DNA of 10,011 bases from the NCBI GenBank assembly GCA_003105285.1, contig PQAN01000426.1:3542-13552 (forward strand). The letters run 5' to 3'. Both the position numbers and the translations under genes were made by a program. Shown piece after piece: positions 1 to 7,266 of this stretch; the first letter of the stretch is position 1, and every line of letters begins with the position of its first letter. The DNA comes from Methylocystaceae bacterium (GTDB lineage: Bacteria; Pseudomonadota; Alphaproteobacteria; Rhizobiales; Beijerinckiaceae). Under the pieces are notes generated by a model that worked only from the letters and a program-made list of their open reading frames with translations, was not told the DNA's origin and made no database searches.

Positions 1-1688
1 CGATCGACTCGACCGGCCCGTTGAATGCCGACAAGTCGCTCCTCTATCGCTTCATCGGCGTTTTCGATCACGCCGACGATTTCATCAATTTTCGCCATCG
101 CAACAACGGCGCGCTCATGGGCGCCCTCACGTGGCGGCCGACCTCCGACTTCGAAGCCAATGTGCAAGTGGAGTATTATAATCAATCCACGACGAACAGG
201 GGTTATTACGGCCAACAGATACCGGCGGTGGCGCTCTCCTACAGAGTGCCGTGGATCGTCGGCCGCCCCGCTGATCTGCCGCGCAATTGGACGCAGAACG
301 TCGCGGATATGTATTCGCACTACCCGGACACGATGGAGCGCATCCTCGTCTACGGGGACTGGAGCTACAAATTCAACGACGATTGGAAAGTCACCAACCG
401 ATTCCATTATTCGCATCAGGAAGAAGATCAGGAATACGTCATCGCAAACGGATTGAATCTGCAGACAGGAAATCTCGCTCGCTATATCGGATTCTATGAG
501 GAGGTCAGCCGCGACACATATTCGCTCAATCTCGACGTGACTGGAAAGGCATACACTGGCGATCTCCAGCATAACCTTCTTATCGGGTTCGATTATTACG
601 ACTACCATGCGTATGCCAAGGGAGACGATCCATTCAATGGAAACACGAAAGGGGCCGTGCCTACTTTCAATATCTTCGCTCCATATTATTCAGGCGTCGC
701 CTGGCCGGTCATAGACGCAGAACGCTATATAGCGAAGGGAAACAATCTAGGTCATACCAAACAACTAGATGTCGGCTACTATATACAAGACGACATTTCG
801 TACAATGACACGGTCCACTTGCTGCTCGGCGGCCGCTACGACGTCGCCTTCGACGCCGATGCGGAAATTTATGGCCAGCGAGACACCGCTTGCTTCCCGA
901 TCTGCGACGGGCATTACAATCCGCCTTGGAAGGGCAACAAGACGGAACGCAAATTCTCGCCGAATGCGGGTCTCCTGTTCAAGATCACGCCCGAATTCTC
1001 CCTCTATTCCAGCTATTCCCAGTCCTTCGCCAATTCCAACGTCCTATCGCGAAGCTTCGACAACAAGCCGTTCCTCCCGGAGGAAGCATGGCAGTACGAG
1101 GTCGGGGGGAAGGCCAGCCTGTTCGAGGGCCGCGTGTCGGCCTCGGTCGCCGCATTCGATCTGCACAGGACCAATGCGCTGTCCAACGATCCGGCGCATC
1201 CGGGCTTTTCCGTCGCGTCGGGCGAGGTCCGCAGCCGCGGCATAGAGGGGGACATCGCCGGTCGGGTTACAGACAATGTCAGCCTCATCGGCAGCTATAC
1301 ATACGACGACGCGATCATCATCCGTAGCACGAACACCGGCACGAGCAGCCAACTCGGCAAGCGCTGGCCGGGGGTGCCGCGCCATTCCGGCAATCTATGG
1401 GCGAAATACGACACCGCGCCCGATCGGCCGGAGGGATGGACATTCGGCGCCGGATTCTACGCCGTCGGATTGAGGCAGGGCAATCCCACGAACTCCTGGG
1501 CGATGCCAGGCTATGTCCGGTTCGACACGATGATCGGCTACCGGACGGTGTTCCAGAGCGTTCCGATCGAAGCGCAGCTCAATGTCGTCAACATCGGCGA
1601 CGCCAAATATTTCGAGGCCGGCAACGGGAGCTACGCCTATTACGGCCAGCCGCGAACATTCATCGGTTCGGTGAAAGTGAAATTCTAG
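1..1688 (+). CDS. TonB-dependent siderophore receptor, C-terminal part (5' end outside window)
   Basis: Outer-membrane beta-barrel receptor that would import a ferric siderophore using TonB-ExbB-ExbD energy. The frame is already open at the left edge (residues I-D-S-T-G-P precede the TTG at 21), so that TTG is an internal Leu codon and the gene starts upstream. About 560 residues are visible against 700-800 for the family; the signal peptide, TonB box and plug are missing. Barrel signs are alternating aromatic strands such as YRFIGVFDHADDF, YYIQDDISYND and LLLGGRYDVAFD. Late-barrel family motifs are LPEEAWQYEVGGK, SRGIEGDIAG and PRHSGNLWAKY, and the protein ends in a terminal Phe (VKVKF), the usual outer-membrane assembly signal. 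A Cys pair (ACFPIC) lies in a presumed extracellular loop. A PepSY-TM gene follows 132 bases downstream. Positions about 361-800 have clearly lower GC than the rest. The family call is firm; the ligand cannot be read from sequence. Confidence 0.93.
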   Translation, partial: IDSTGPLNADKSLLYRFIGVFDHADDFINFRHRNNGALMGALTWRPTSDFEANVQVEYYNQSTTNRGYYGQQIPAVALSYRVPWIVGRPADLPRNWTQNVADMYSHYPDTMERILVYGDWSYKFNDDWKVTNRFHYSHQEEDQEYVIANGLNLQTGNLARYIGFYEEVSRDTYSLNLDVTGKAYTGDLQHNLLIGFDYYDYHAYAKGDDPFNGNTKGAVPTFNIFAPYYSGVAWPVIDAERYIAKGNNLGHTKQLDVGYYIQDDISYNDTVHLLLGGRYDVAFDADAEIYGQRDTACFPICDGHYNPPWKGNKTERKFSPNAGLLFKITPEFSLYSSYSQSFANSNVLSRSFDNKPFLPEEAWQYEVGGKASLFEGRVSASVAAFDLHRTNALSNDPAHPGFSVASGEVRSRGIEGDIAGRVTDNVSLIGSYTYDDAIIIRSTNTGTSSQLGKRWPGVPRHSGNLWAKYDTAPDRPEGWTFGAGFYAVGLRQGNPTNSWAMPGYVRFDTMIGYRTVFQSVPIEAQLNVVNIGDAKYFEAGNGSYAYYGQPRTFIGSVKVKF

Positions 1689-1696
1689 ACGGTCGC

Positions 1697-1725
1697 GACG
1701 GCCGAGGCGGATCGCCTCGGTCGTC
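1697..1725 (+). terminator. Strong hairpin between receptor and PepSY gene (terminator or attenuator candidate)
   Basis: Starting 8 bases after the receptor stop, 1697-1709 pairs with 1713-1725: a 13-bp stem with one G-T wobble (1701-1721) and a 3-base GAT loop. No T-run follows, so a classical intrinsic terminator is not shown. It could be a partial terminator, an mRNA 3'-end stabiliser, or an attenuator lowering expression of the PepSY gene at 1821. The pairing is seen directly; the function is inferred. Confidence 0.5.
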
Positions 1726-1820
1726 CTGCGACCACGTTCAAAGGGAAGGCGCGCCGCGGGGAGGCGGTGATCTTTTCCGGCGCGTTCCGAGCTCATAACG
1801 CATTTCGAGGATTGGTTCTC

Positions 1821-3044
1821 ATGATCCGTTCGCTCCTCGTGCGGCTGCATCGCTGGATCGGTCTGACGATGGCCGGATTCCTCATTGTCGTCGGTGTGAC
1901 CGGCGGCCTGCTGGCGTTTTGGAACGAGCTCAATCATTGGCTGACGCCCGACATCTACCCCGGCCCTCACGCCGGCGTCGAGCTGAGCGCCGCGACGCTG
2001 GCGCGCCGGGCCGAGGCGCTCGTTCCACAAGGACGCGCCACCCAGGTCTATCTCGGCTATGTCGGCACCGCATGGGTGACGATGGAGCCGCGCGACAACG
2101 AGCCGCCGCTCGGCTTCGACCATATCTATCTCGACAATGTCAGCGGAGCCGAACTCGGGCGGCTCCAGTTCGGGGCGCCGCCGACGACGCTCGCGGGAGT
2201 GATGCCCTTTGTCTACAAGCTCCATTATGCGCTGGCCGCGGGCGCGACAGGCGAATGGATATTGGGCCTCGTCGCGCTCGCATGGACGATCGACTGCTTC
2301 ATCGCTTTCTATTTGACCTTGCCGCCGCAGAAAGGAAGCTCGCGCAGGAGCTTCTTCGAGCAGTGGAAGGCGGCGTGGCGGGTCAAATGGCGCGGCTCCA
2401 CTTATCGCGTGAACTTCGATCTGCATCGCGCCGGCGGTCTGTGGCTGTGGGCGATGCTGCTGGTCTTTGCCTGGTCGAGCGTGCATTTCAATATGGGCTC
2501 CGTGTACAAGAGCGTCATGAGCGCTGCGCTCGACTATCCGCAGCCCATTCCTGCGCCGAAGCCGCGAGACGAAGGGGGCAAGCCCTTGGAGTGGGAGGAG
2601 GCGCAACTCGTCGCGGAAAGATTGATGGCCGAGCAGGCGAGGGCGCACGGCTTTACGATCGAGCGTCCTATCTCGCTCTATTATCGGCCGGGAGCCGGCG
2701 CCTATTCATACAATGTGCGTTCCGACCGCGACGTCGGCGACAGATATGGCTCGACCCGCATATTGTTCGACGCTTACACGGGCGATTTGTGGACCTTGCA
2801 CCTGCCGAGCGGTCAGCATAGCGGCGTTACGGTCACGGCATGGCTGTCCGCTCTGCATATGGCGAATGTGTTCGGGCGATCTTATCAAATATTCGTCTGC
2901 TTTTTCGGACTGGTCATCGTGATGCTGTCCGTGACAGGGATATACATCTGGCACAAGAAACGAAACGCTCGCAGGCCACGAACGCTCTTGCCGGCTGCCG
3001 CGCATCTGCGGGAAGGCCTCGAAATCGAGATGCGCACGCCGTGA
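1821..3044 (+). CDS. PepSY-TM inner-membrane protein, siderophore-reductase-like (FoxB/PiuB type)
   Basis: A 407-residue membrane protein of the PepSY-associated TM family. FoxB of Pseudomonas, a characterised relative, is a haem-containing inner-membrane reductase that releases iron from ferrioxamine in the periplasm. The ATG at 1821 has a GAGG at 1807-1810 and opens the family-typical MIRSLLVRLHRWIGL; upstream in-frame GTG codons add atypical sequence. Membrane segments lie at about residues 15-35, 143-165, 205-222 and 352-377, with large periplasmic PepSY regions between. Candidate haem-ligand histidines sit at helix ends: H10 (RLHRW), H135 (KLHYAL), H202 (DLHRAGG) and H346 (ALHMANVFG). 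A second PepSY-like segment ends at ILFDAYTGDLWTLH (about 314-327), and the C-terminus is basic. It follows the receptor on the same strand, so the two probably form a transport pair. Family membership is firm; reductase activity and substrate are inferred from family and neighbours. Confidence 0.9.
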   Translation: MIRSLLVRLHRWIGLTMAGFLIVVGVTGGLLAFWNELNHWLTPDIYPGPHAGVELSAATLARRAEALVPQGRATQVYLGYVGTAWVTMEPRDNEPPLGFDHIYLDNVSGAELGRLQFGAPPTTLAGVMPFVYKLHYALAAGATGEWILGLVALAWTIDCFIAFYLTLPPQKGSSRRSFFEQWKAAWRVKWRGSTYRVNFDLHRAGGLWLWAMLLVFAWSSVHFNMGSVYKSVMSAALDYPQPIPAPKPRDEGGKPLEWEEAQLVAERLMAEQARAHGFTIERPISLYYRPGAGAYSYNVRSDRDVGDRYGSTRILFDAYTGDLWTLHLPSGQHSGVTVTAWLSALHMANVFGRSYQIFVCFFGLVIVMLSVTGIYIWHKKRNARRPRTLLPAAAHLREGLEIEMRTP

Positions 3045-3050
3045 ATGCCT

Positions 3051-3081
3051 CGCCGCGATTGGCGACGTTCTGATCGCGGCG
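3051..3081. terminator. Hairpin in the convergent intergenic region
   Basis: A perfect 9-bp inverted repeat, CGCCGCGAT at 3051-3059 and ATCGCGGCG at 3073-3081, has a 13-base loop and begins 7 bases after the stop of the + strand PepSY gene. Flanking bases add about two weaker pairs. No T-run follows on the + strand. It may end or stabilise the first module's transcript. The remaining 3082-3222 up to the opposing gene shows nothing else I can name. Confidence 0.4.
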
Positions 3082-3222
3082 GGCCTGGGCCGTGAGGGGA
3101 AATGTCCGAGCCGCAAGGGCCACGAGCCAAGCATCTGATAAGAGTCGCCGGGGGCCTGAACGCCACATCCGCCACGCTACAACCCCGACATGGACCCAGA
3201 TTCGGCGCATCCGTAGCCGCAA

Positions 3223-4392
3223 TCATAGATTCGGCGTCGCTCGCGAACTCGGCAAGACATGGCGCGCGCGCTTTTTCCGCCGCCATCGGACGATGCCGGT
3301 CAGGAACAGGACGGTCGGAGTGAACCCGAAGACGGTCATGACGGCTCGGCCACCGGCGCCGAACGCTTCCCCCGTGTGTAATGGAAACCGCCATTCGAGG
3401 ATTCTCTCGCCGACAGTAAATTCGCGCGGGTCCTGAACCCACAGGATCGCCCCGCTGTATTGGTCGACCGACACGATGCGCTTGGTCTCCGTCTCGTAGA
3501 CTTCCCCATCGGCGTGTTTTCCCACACGGTAGACGCCGTCCGCGCCATTGGGTGGCGCGATGCTCATCAGCCGCCCGTCCGCGAACAGCCCGTCGACGGC
3601 GGTTGCGGCGGCGCTCGCGCCGATCGGCGGACGGCCGCGCGGGGGCTCGGATTTCAAGCCCTGCGGAAGCATATGCTCCGACACGGACGAGAACGGCGCG
3701 ATCAGCGAGCCGGTTTGCGCCCCGAAGATCAGGCAGACGCCGGAAACGACGATGACGAGAGCCAAGGGCGCGACATAGGCGCCCGTGAGCCGGTGCAGGT
3801 CGAAAAGGATTCTGTCCGGACCGGCGCCTCGCTTGAAGAAAAGAGCTCGCCGCCACGGACCGGCGAGCGGCCGCCAGAGATAGAGACCGCTCGCGAGCGA
3901 GCCCAGCAGCGCCAAGCCCGCCAGACCGGCGATCGTTTCGCCGATCTCGCCGGCGAGCAGCGTGTAATGCAGATGCATGATGAGCATGACGAAGGGTTCG
4001 GCGAGGCGATCGTTCGGATCGGCGATGACGCGATGCCCTGTGATTGCCCCCGAATAGGGGTCGACGACGATCTGGCCGATGGCAGGATGTCCGTGCCCGC
4101 TCGGATGTGAATAGATCAAATCGAAATAGCCATCGTCACTCTTCGGAAGATGAATGAACACGGGCTTCCCATCCGCCGGCACGCGATCCGTCGCGGCGGC
4201 GAGAAGCGCGTCGATCGGCCGGAACGTCTCACCTTCATGCGCCGGTCGTGAAGGTCCCTTCAGACCGGCGTTCAGCCATGCGTCGATCTCGGATCGATAG
4301 AGCAAGACGACGCCGGTAAGGCCCGCGAGCGCGAAATAGGCGCCGGCGATGAGCCCGATCCATCGATGGATCGTCGATAGAATTGCGCGCAT
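3223..4392 (-). CDS. PepSY-TM inner-membrane protein, siderophore-reductase-like
   Basis: A 389-residue PepSY-TM protein, probably an inner-membrane reductase for the chelate imported by the receptor encoded just upstream. The ATG at 4392 was chosen because it opens the family-typical MRAILSTIHRWIGL, with a weak GAGAAG close before it; the frame also opens at a GTG at 4455, but the extra 21 residues are basic and unlike the family. Membrane segments lie at about residues 13-33, 150-173, 203-224 and 350-370. A first PepSY region ends at VVDPYSGAITGH (109-120) and a second at SVDQYSGAILWV (308-319). Candidate haem-ligand histidines are H9 (IHRW), H140 and H142 (MHLHYTLL), H200 (DLHRLTG) and H339 (PLHTGEAFG). 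It is distant from the + strand PepSY protein but much closer to the fragment at 9511-9965. It lies 72 bases downstream of the receptor gene and is likely cotranscribed with it. Confidence 0.9.
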   Translation of the reverse strand: MRAILSTIHRWIGLIAGAYFALAGLTGVVLLYRSEIDAWLNAGLKGPSRPAHEGETFRPIDALLAAATDRVPADGKPVFIHLPKSDDGYFDLIYSHPSGHGHPAIGQIVVDPYSGAITGHRVIADPNDRLAEPFVMLIMHLHYTLLAGEIGETIAGLAGLALLGSLASGLYLWRPLAGPWRRALFFKRGAGPDRILFDLHRLTGAYVAPLALVIVVSGVCLIFGAQTGSLIAPFSSVSEHMLPQGLKSEPPRGRPPIGASAAATAVDGLFADGRLMSIAPPNGADGVYRVGKHADGEVYETETKRIVSVDQYSGAILWVQDPREFTVGERILEWRFPLHTGEAFGAGGRAVMTVFGFTPTVLFLTGIVRWRRKKRARHVLPSSRATPNL

Positions 4393-4421
4393 CGGCTTCT
4401 CGTGAGCTCGGGTCGTGGGTC

Positions 4422-4449
4422 GGCGCCGCCGGCGCGCGCCGGAGGCGCC
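4422..4449 (-). terminator. Near-perfect 28-base GC palindrome between receptor and PepSY gene
   Basis: 4422-4449 reads as an inverted repeat with a single mismatched pair (4428/4443), so the transcript can form a very GC-rich hairpin closed by a short loop. It fills the middle of the 72-base gap between the receptor stop (4465) and the PepSY start (4392). No U-run follows on the coding strand, so a partial terminator, processing site or mRNA stabiliser are all possible. The other receptor-PepSY pair has a hairpin in the equivalent place. Confidence 0.5.
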
Positions 4450-4464
4450 TTCCACTCGACGTCG

Positions 4465-6672
4465 TCAGAATTCGACGCGAATCGCTCCCATGATATTGCG
4501 GGGCTGCGCCGGCGTGATCGTCGTCGCGCCTCCCGAAGCCACGTAATATCTCACGTCCGTGACATTGTCGGCGTTGATCTGGAAGCTCACCTTCTTTCCC
4601 TCGTATTCGAAAGCGTAGCGCGCCATCAGATTGACAATCGTATAGCCCGGCAACATCAGTGTATTCGCCGTGTCGGCCCACACGCTGACCGCGGAGACGA
4701 TGCCGGCGCCGAAGCTCAGTCCCGGAACGGGCGTCCATTTCGGCTCGTAGACGGCCCAGAAGCTGCCGCCGAATTTCGGCACGCCGTAGAGACGATGGCC
4801 GACATTGCCGCTGTTGTCCTTCAGCACGTTCGAATCGATGTAGGCGATGCTGCCGATGATCTTCAGCTCGTCCAGCAGCTGTCCGCTGACATCGGCCTCC
4901 CAACCACGATTGCGCACCGCGCCCGTCAGCACACGGTAGCCGAGCGCCGCCCGCGCCGGGTCGGGATCCGGCGTCGCGACATTTGTCTTGGTGATGTCGA
5001 ACCAGGAGACCGTCGTCGTCAGTCGCCCGTCGAGCAACTCCGCCTTGACTCCCGCCTCCCATTGCGTCGCTTGCGACGCTTTCAAGGCCGGCTGGTTGGG
5101 GCCGGAGGCGGTCGGGCCGCCCGTCGTCGATGGCGGGCTGAAATTTTCGACGTAGTTGCCATAGAGGCTCAGTTGCGGGATCGGTCGCCACAGCAGGCCG
5201 ACGCGAGGCTTCACTGCGGATTGCCTTGCTTCGACGGCGGAGGCGCCCGGGGTGGCGAGAAACGTGTCCGTATAGTCCTTCGCATGGGCGTCGTCGAAGC
5301 GGAACCCTGCCAATAGATGAAAGCCGAAGGGCAGCTCGGCCTGATCCTGGACGTAGAATCCGTACCAATCCTGTGCGTTGGACGAATTGGACGCGGTATT
5401 GGGCGCGTTCAACAAGAAGGCGAGGTTCCCCGTGTGAACGGGATTGAAGAGGTCGATAGAGGGAACCTGCGTCGTTTTCGATCGTCGCTGCGCAGTTCTG
5501 AAGTCGTTGTAATAGTCGCCTCCGATCAGCACAGTGTGCTCGATGCCGAATGTGTCGAGCCTTCCCGTCACATCGACATTCGTAAAGAAATATTGCCCTT
5601 GCGTCGCGACGCCGTTGACGATGCGCGACACTGGACAGAGCGCAAAGGTGCATTTCGCCTGGTTGAGGCCGATCGGAACGGCGAAGGCGGGAAGCGCCTC
5701 GTCACGGAAATCGGCGTCGAATCGGTGGGTGACCTTCCAATTCCCGTCGAAAGAGTGCGACCAGTCGAATCCGACGCGCACGTCGTAATGCGTGTCGACC
5801 TGGCTGCCGCGCTCGGAATAGTTCCTCGCGATCGGCACATTCGCGGGAGCATACCACAGAGTCGGAATGCCCAAATAGATCGGGTCCTTGCTGTGAAAAT
5901 ACTGGACATAGAGATTGGCCTGCGTGTCGGCGCTCGGCTCGAAATGCAGACGAGGCGCCAAAAACACATGCTCGATGTCGCCGAGGTCGCGGAATCCACT
6001 CGAATTCTGATAGGCGGCGTCGAAGCGGTAGAGCAGCCACTTGTCGTCCGTGACCGGGCCCGTCATGTTCAATGTGGTGCGGTAGAAGTCGAAAGAGCCG
6101 AATTGCTGCTGGATGGCGTAGGAAGGAATATCCGACGGCCGCTTGGTCACCAGATTGATCAGCCCGCCGGGCTCGAGGCGCCCGAACAGCACCGACGCCG
6201 GCCCTTTCAACACTTCGATCCGGTCGAGATCGACCGTTTCGCGCGAGCCGGGAGTGGAGCGATTGTCCACCCGCACGCCGTCGAGATAGTATTTGTAGGT
6301 CTCGAATCCGCGGATCGAGAAGCCCGCCTGGAGGCCGCCGACCGGGATCATATAGACGCCGCTGACGTTCTGCAGCGCCTTGTCGATGATCACGACCTGC
6401 TGGTCCTGCAACACCTGTTGCGGCACGACCTGAACGCTGACGGGCGTCTGCATGATCGGTGTGTCGGTCTTGGTGGCCGTCGACGTGTTCCACGTCTTGT
6501 AGGCCGTCTTGTCTTGCGGACGGCCCGGCGCGCCCGCGGATGCGGCTCCGGCCGAGGGCGAGGCGCCGACGTCGATGGCGGGCAAGGCTTCTTGCGCGAA
6601 GGCGGGAAGGCAGGACATTGCGAGCAGCGGCGCGCCAGCGAGCGCGGCCTGCCTGAAGGCGAAGCGATACAT
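4465..6672 (-). CDS. TonB-dependent siderophore receptor, complete
   Basis: A complete 735-residue outer-membrane receptor, normal length for the siderophore class. The ATG at 6672 has an excellent AGGAGA ribosome site (6679-6684, 6-base spacing) and opens a signal peptide, MYRFAFRQAALAG through LPAFA, with likely cleavage before QEALPAIDV, which also resembles a TonB box. The plug spans about residues 70-185, with TPVSVQVVPQQ, FSIRGFETYKYYLDG and the class signature RIEVLKGPASVLFGRLEPGG leading into INLVTKRP. The remainder is a beta-barrel with strands such as YYNDFRTAQ, YGFYVQDQAEL and LLAGFRFDDA, ending in RVEF with a C-terminal Phe. There is a Cys pair (KCTFALC) in a presumed loop. It is the second gene of a leftward operon, after the small protein at 7118-6747 and before a PepSY reductase-like gene. 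It is a paralogue type of the receptor at the left edge rather than a recent duplicate. The ligand is unknown; a ferric siderophore is most likely, but another metal chelate is possible. Confidence 0.95.
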   Translation of the reverse strand: MYRFAFRQAALAGAPLLAMSCLPAFAQEALPAIDVGASPSAGAASAGAPGRPQDKTAYKTWNTSTATKTDTPIMQTPVSVQVVPQQVLQDQQVVIIDKALQNVSGVYMIPVGGLQAGFSIRGFETYKYYLDGVRVDNRSTPGSRETVDLDRIEVLKGPASVLFGRLEPGGLINLVTKRPSDIPSYAIQQQFGSFDFYRTTLNMTGPVTDDKWLLYRFDAAYQNSSGFRDLGDIEHVFLAPRLHFEPSADTQANLYVQYFHSKDPIYLGIPTLWYAPANVPIARNYSERGSQVDTHYDVRVGFDWSHSFDGNWKVTHRFDADFRDEALPAFAVPIGLNQAKCTFALCPVSRIVNGVATQGQYFFTNVDVTGRLDTFGIEHTVLIGGDYYNDFRTAQRRSKTTQVPSIDLFNPVHTGNLAFLLNAPNTASNSSNAQDWYGFYVQDQAELPFGFHLLAGFRFDDAHAKDYTDTFLATPGASAVEARQSAVKPRVGLLWRPIPQLSLYGNYVENFSPPSTTGGPTASGPNQPALKASQATQWEAGVKAELLDGRLTTTVSWFDITKTNVATPDPDPARAALGYRVLTGAVRNRGWEADVSGQLLDELKIIGSIAYIDSNVLKDNSGNVGHRLYGVPKFGGSFWAVYEPKWTPVPGLSFGAGIVSAVSVWADTANTLMLPGYTIVNLMARYAFEYEGKKVSFQINADNVTDVRYYVASGGATTITPAQPRNIMGAIRVEF

Positions 6673-6746
6673 ATGAGTTCTCCTGGCGCGGGAAACGCGC
6701 GCGAACCGGAATGGAATTCGGCCTCGGCGGCCGGCTTCGGTCGTTG

Positions 6747-7118
6747 TCAGGAGACGTGTGGCGGCGCGCGGGCGGCGAAGCCGTTCGCCTCTCGGGCGGC
6801 GCGCGGAGACGTTCGATCGCGCGCCGCCGACAGCGCATATGCGCTCGCATCGCGCCGCGTCTGGGCGCTGGTCGTGGCGAAGAGCGATAAAAGATCGCCT
6901 CCGCAATGCGCTGAAGACGCGCACAAGACGCAGCAGTCGCCGACATGGCGCGAATTCGGATCGGGGATGTCGCGCCCTGCGCCGTCGGGCGCGATGCAGC
7001 GCTCGTGCGAAACGGCCGCAAGGCGGAATTGCGCCGTCCCCGAGCGGTAAGGCCCGAGCGCCGCCAGCAGCAGACCGAGCGAGATGATGAGACTGAAAAC
7101 GGACCCGCCGCGCCGCAC
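6747..7118 (-). CDS. Small secreted or membrane-anchored Cys-rich protein, DUF2946-like
   Basis: A 123-residue protein of unknown function. The start is a GTG at 7118, supported by a strong AGGAGAG (7124-7130) with 5-base spacing, nearly the same ribosome site as the receptor gene downstream. Residues about 1-30 (MRRGGSVFSLIISLGLLLAA) form a signal peptide or single membrane anchor. The outer part holds a Cys/His cluster: H38, C41, H58, then DCCVLC (C62, C63, C66) and H71-C72. It ends in an Ala/Arg-rich tail with ARAPP. The lipophilic start, the central CC-x2-C motif and the RAPP tail resemble DUF2946 proteins, which I recall near TonB receptor genes; this is a recognition by pattern only. 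It lies 74 bases before the receptor, so it is probably the operon's first gene. Metal binding is a plausible inference. The frame could still be a high-GC artefact, but the ribosome site, hydrophobic N-terminus and gene order argue for a real gene. Confidence 0.72.
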   Translation of the reverse strand: MRRGGSVFSLIISLGLLLAALGPYRSGTAQFRLAAVSHERCIAPDGAGRDIPDPNSRHVGDCCVLCASSAHCGGDLLSLFATTSAQTRRDASAYALSAARDRTSPRAAREANGFAARAPPHVS

Positions 7119-7171
7119 GCGAACTCTCCTGGGACAGAGCCGCCGAATATCGGCGTCGGCCGCCTCCGCTG

Positions 7172-7201
7172 TTCATACTAACGAAAGGTACGTGGGGGCA
7201 A
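7172..7201 (-). promoter_or_regulatory. Candidate promoter of the leftward receptor operon
   Basis: Read on the - strand, TTGCCC (7201-7196) and TATGAA (7177-7172) are separated by 18 bases, in the range of a sigma-70-type promoter. Transcription would begin near 7165, giving an untranslated leader of about 45 bases before the GTG at 7118. The match is weak and assigned by eye. Confidence 0.3.
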
Positions 7202-7234
7202 CACGACTGCTGGTGACTTCGAAACCCCTAAAGT

Positions 7235-7252
7235 TGTTGCAAATTTGCCACA
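7235..7252. promoter_or_regulatory. Palindromic candidate operator in the divergent intergenic region
   Basis: TGTtGCAAATTTGCcACA is an 18-base inverted repeat with one mismatched pair (lower case), built on the perfect core GCAAATTTGC (7239-7248). It is the most AT-rich and symmetric piece of the 194 bases between the leftward operon and the response-regulator gene. It sits about 34 bases upstream of the candidate -35 box of the leftward operon and 60 bases upstream of the regulator's ATG. It could bind a dimeric repressor or activator, such as a Fur-family metal regulator, but I cannot name the protein. Confidence 0.45.
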
Positions 7253-7266
7253 TTTCTTGTTTGTCT

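Noticed and set aside
1395..2648. 417-codon open frame on the - strand
   Set aside because: It spans the end of a receptor and half of a PepSY gene on the opposite strand, and encodes Arg/His-rich low-complexity sequence.
4393..4455. GTG at 4455 as start of the second PepSY gene
   Set aside because: It would add 21 basic residues encoded across the GC palindrome. The ATG at 4392 gives the family-typical N-terminus.
5317..7050. 577-codon open frame on the + strand
   Set aside because: It lies antisense to the complete receptor gene. Its product is Arg/Asp/Val-rich with no domain or export signal, as expected for the complement of a GC-rich coding region.
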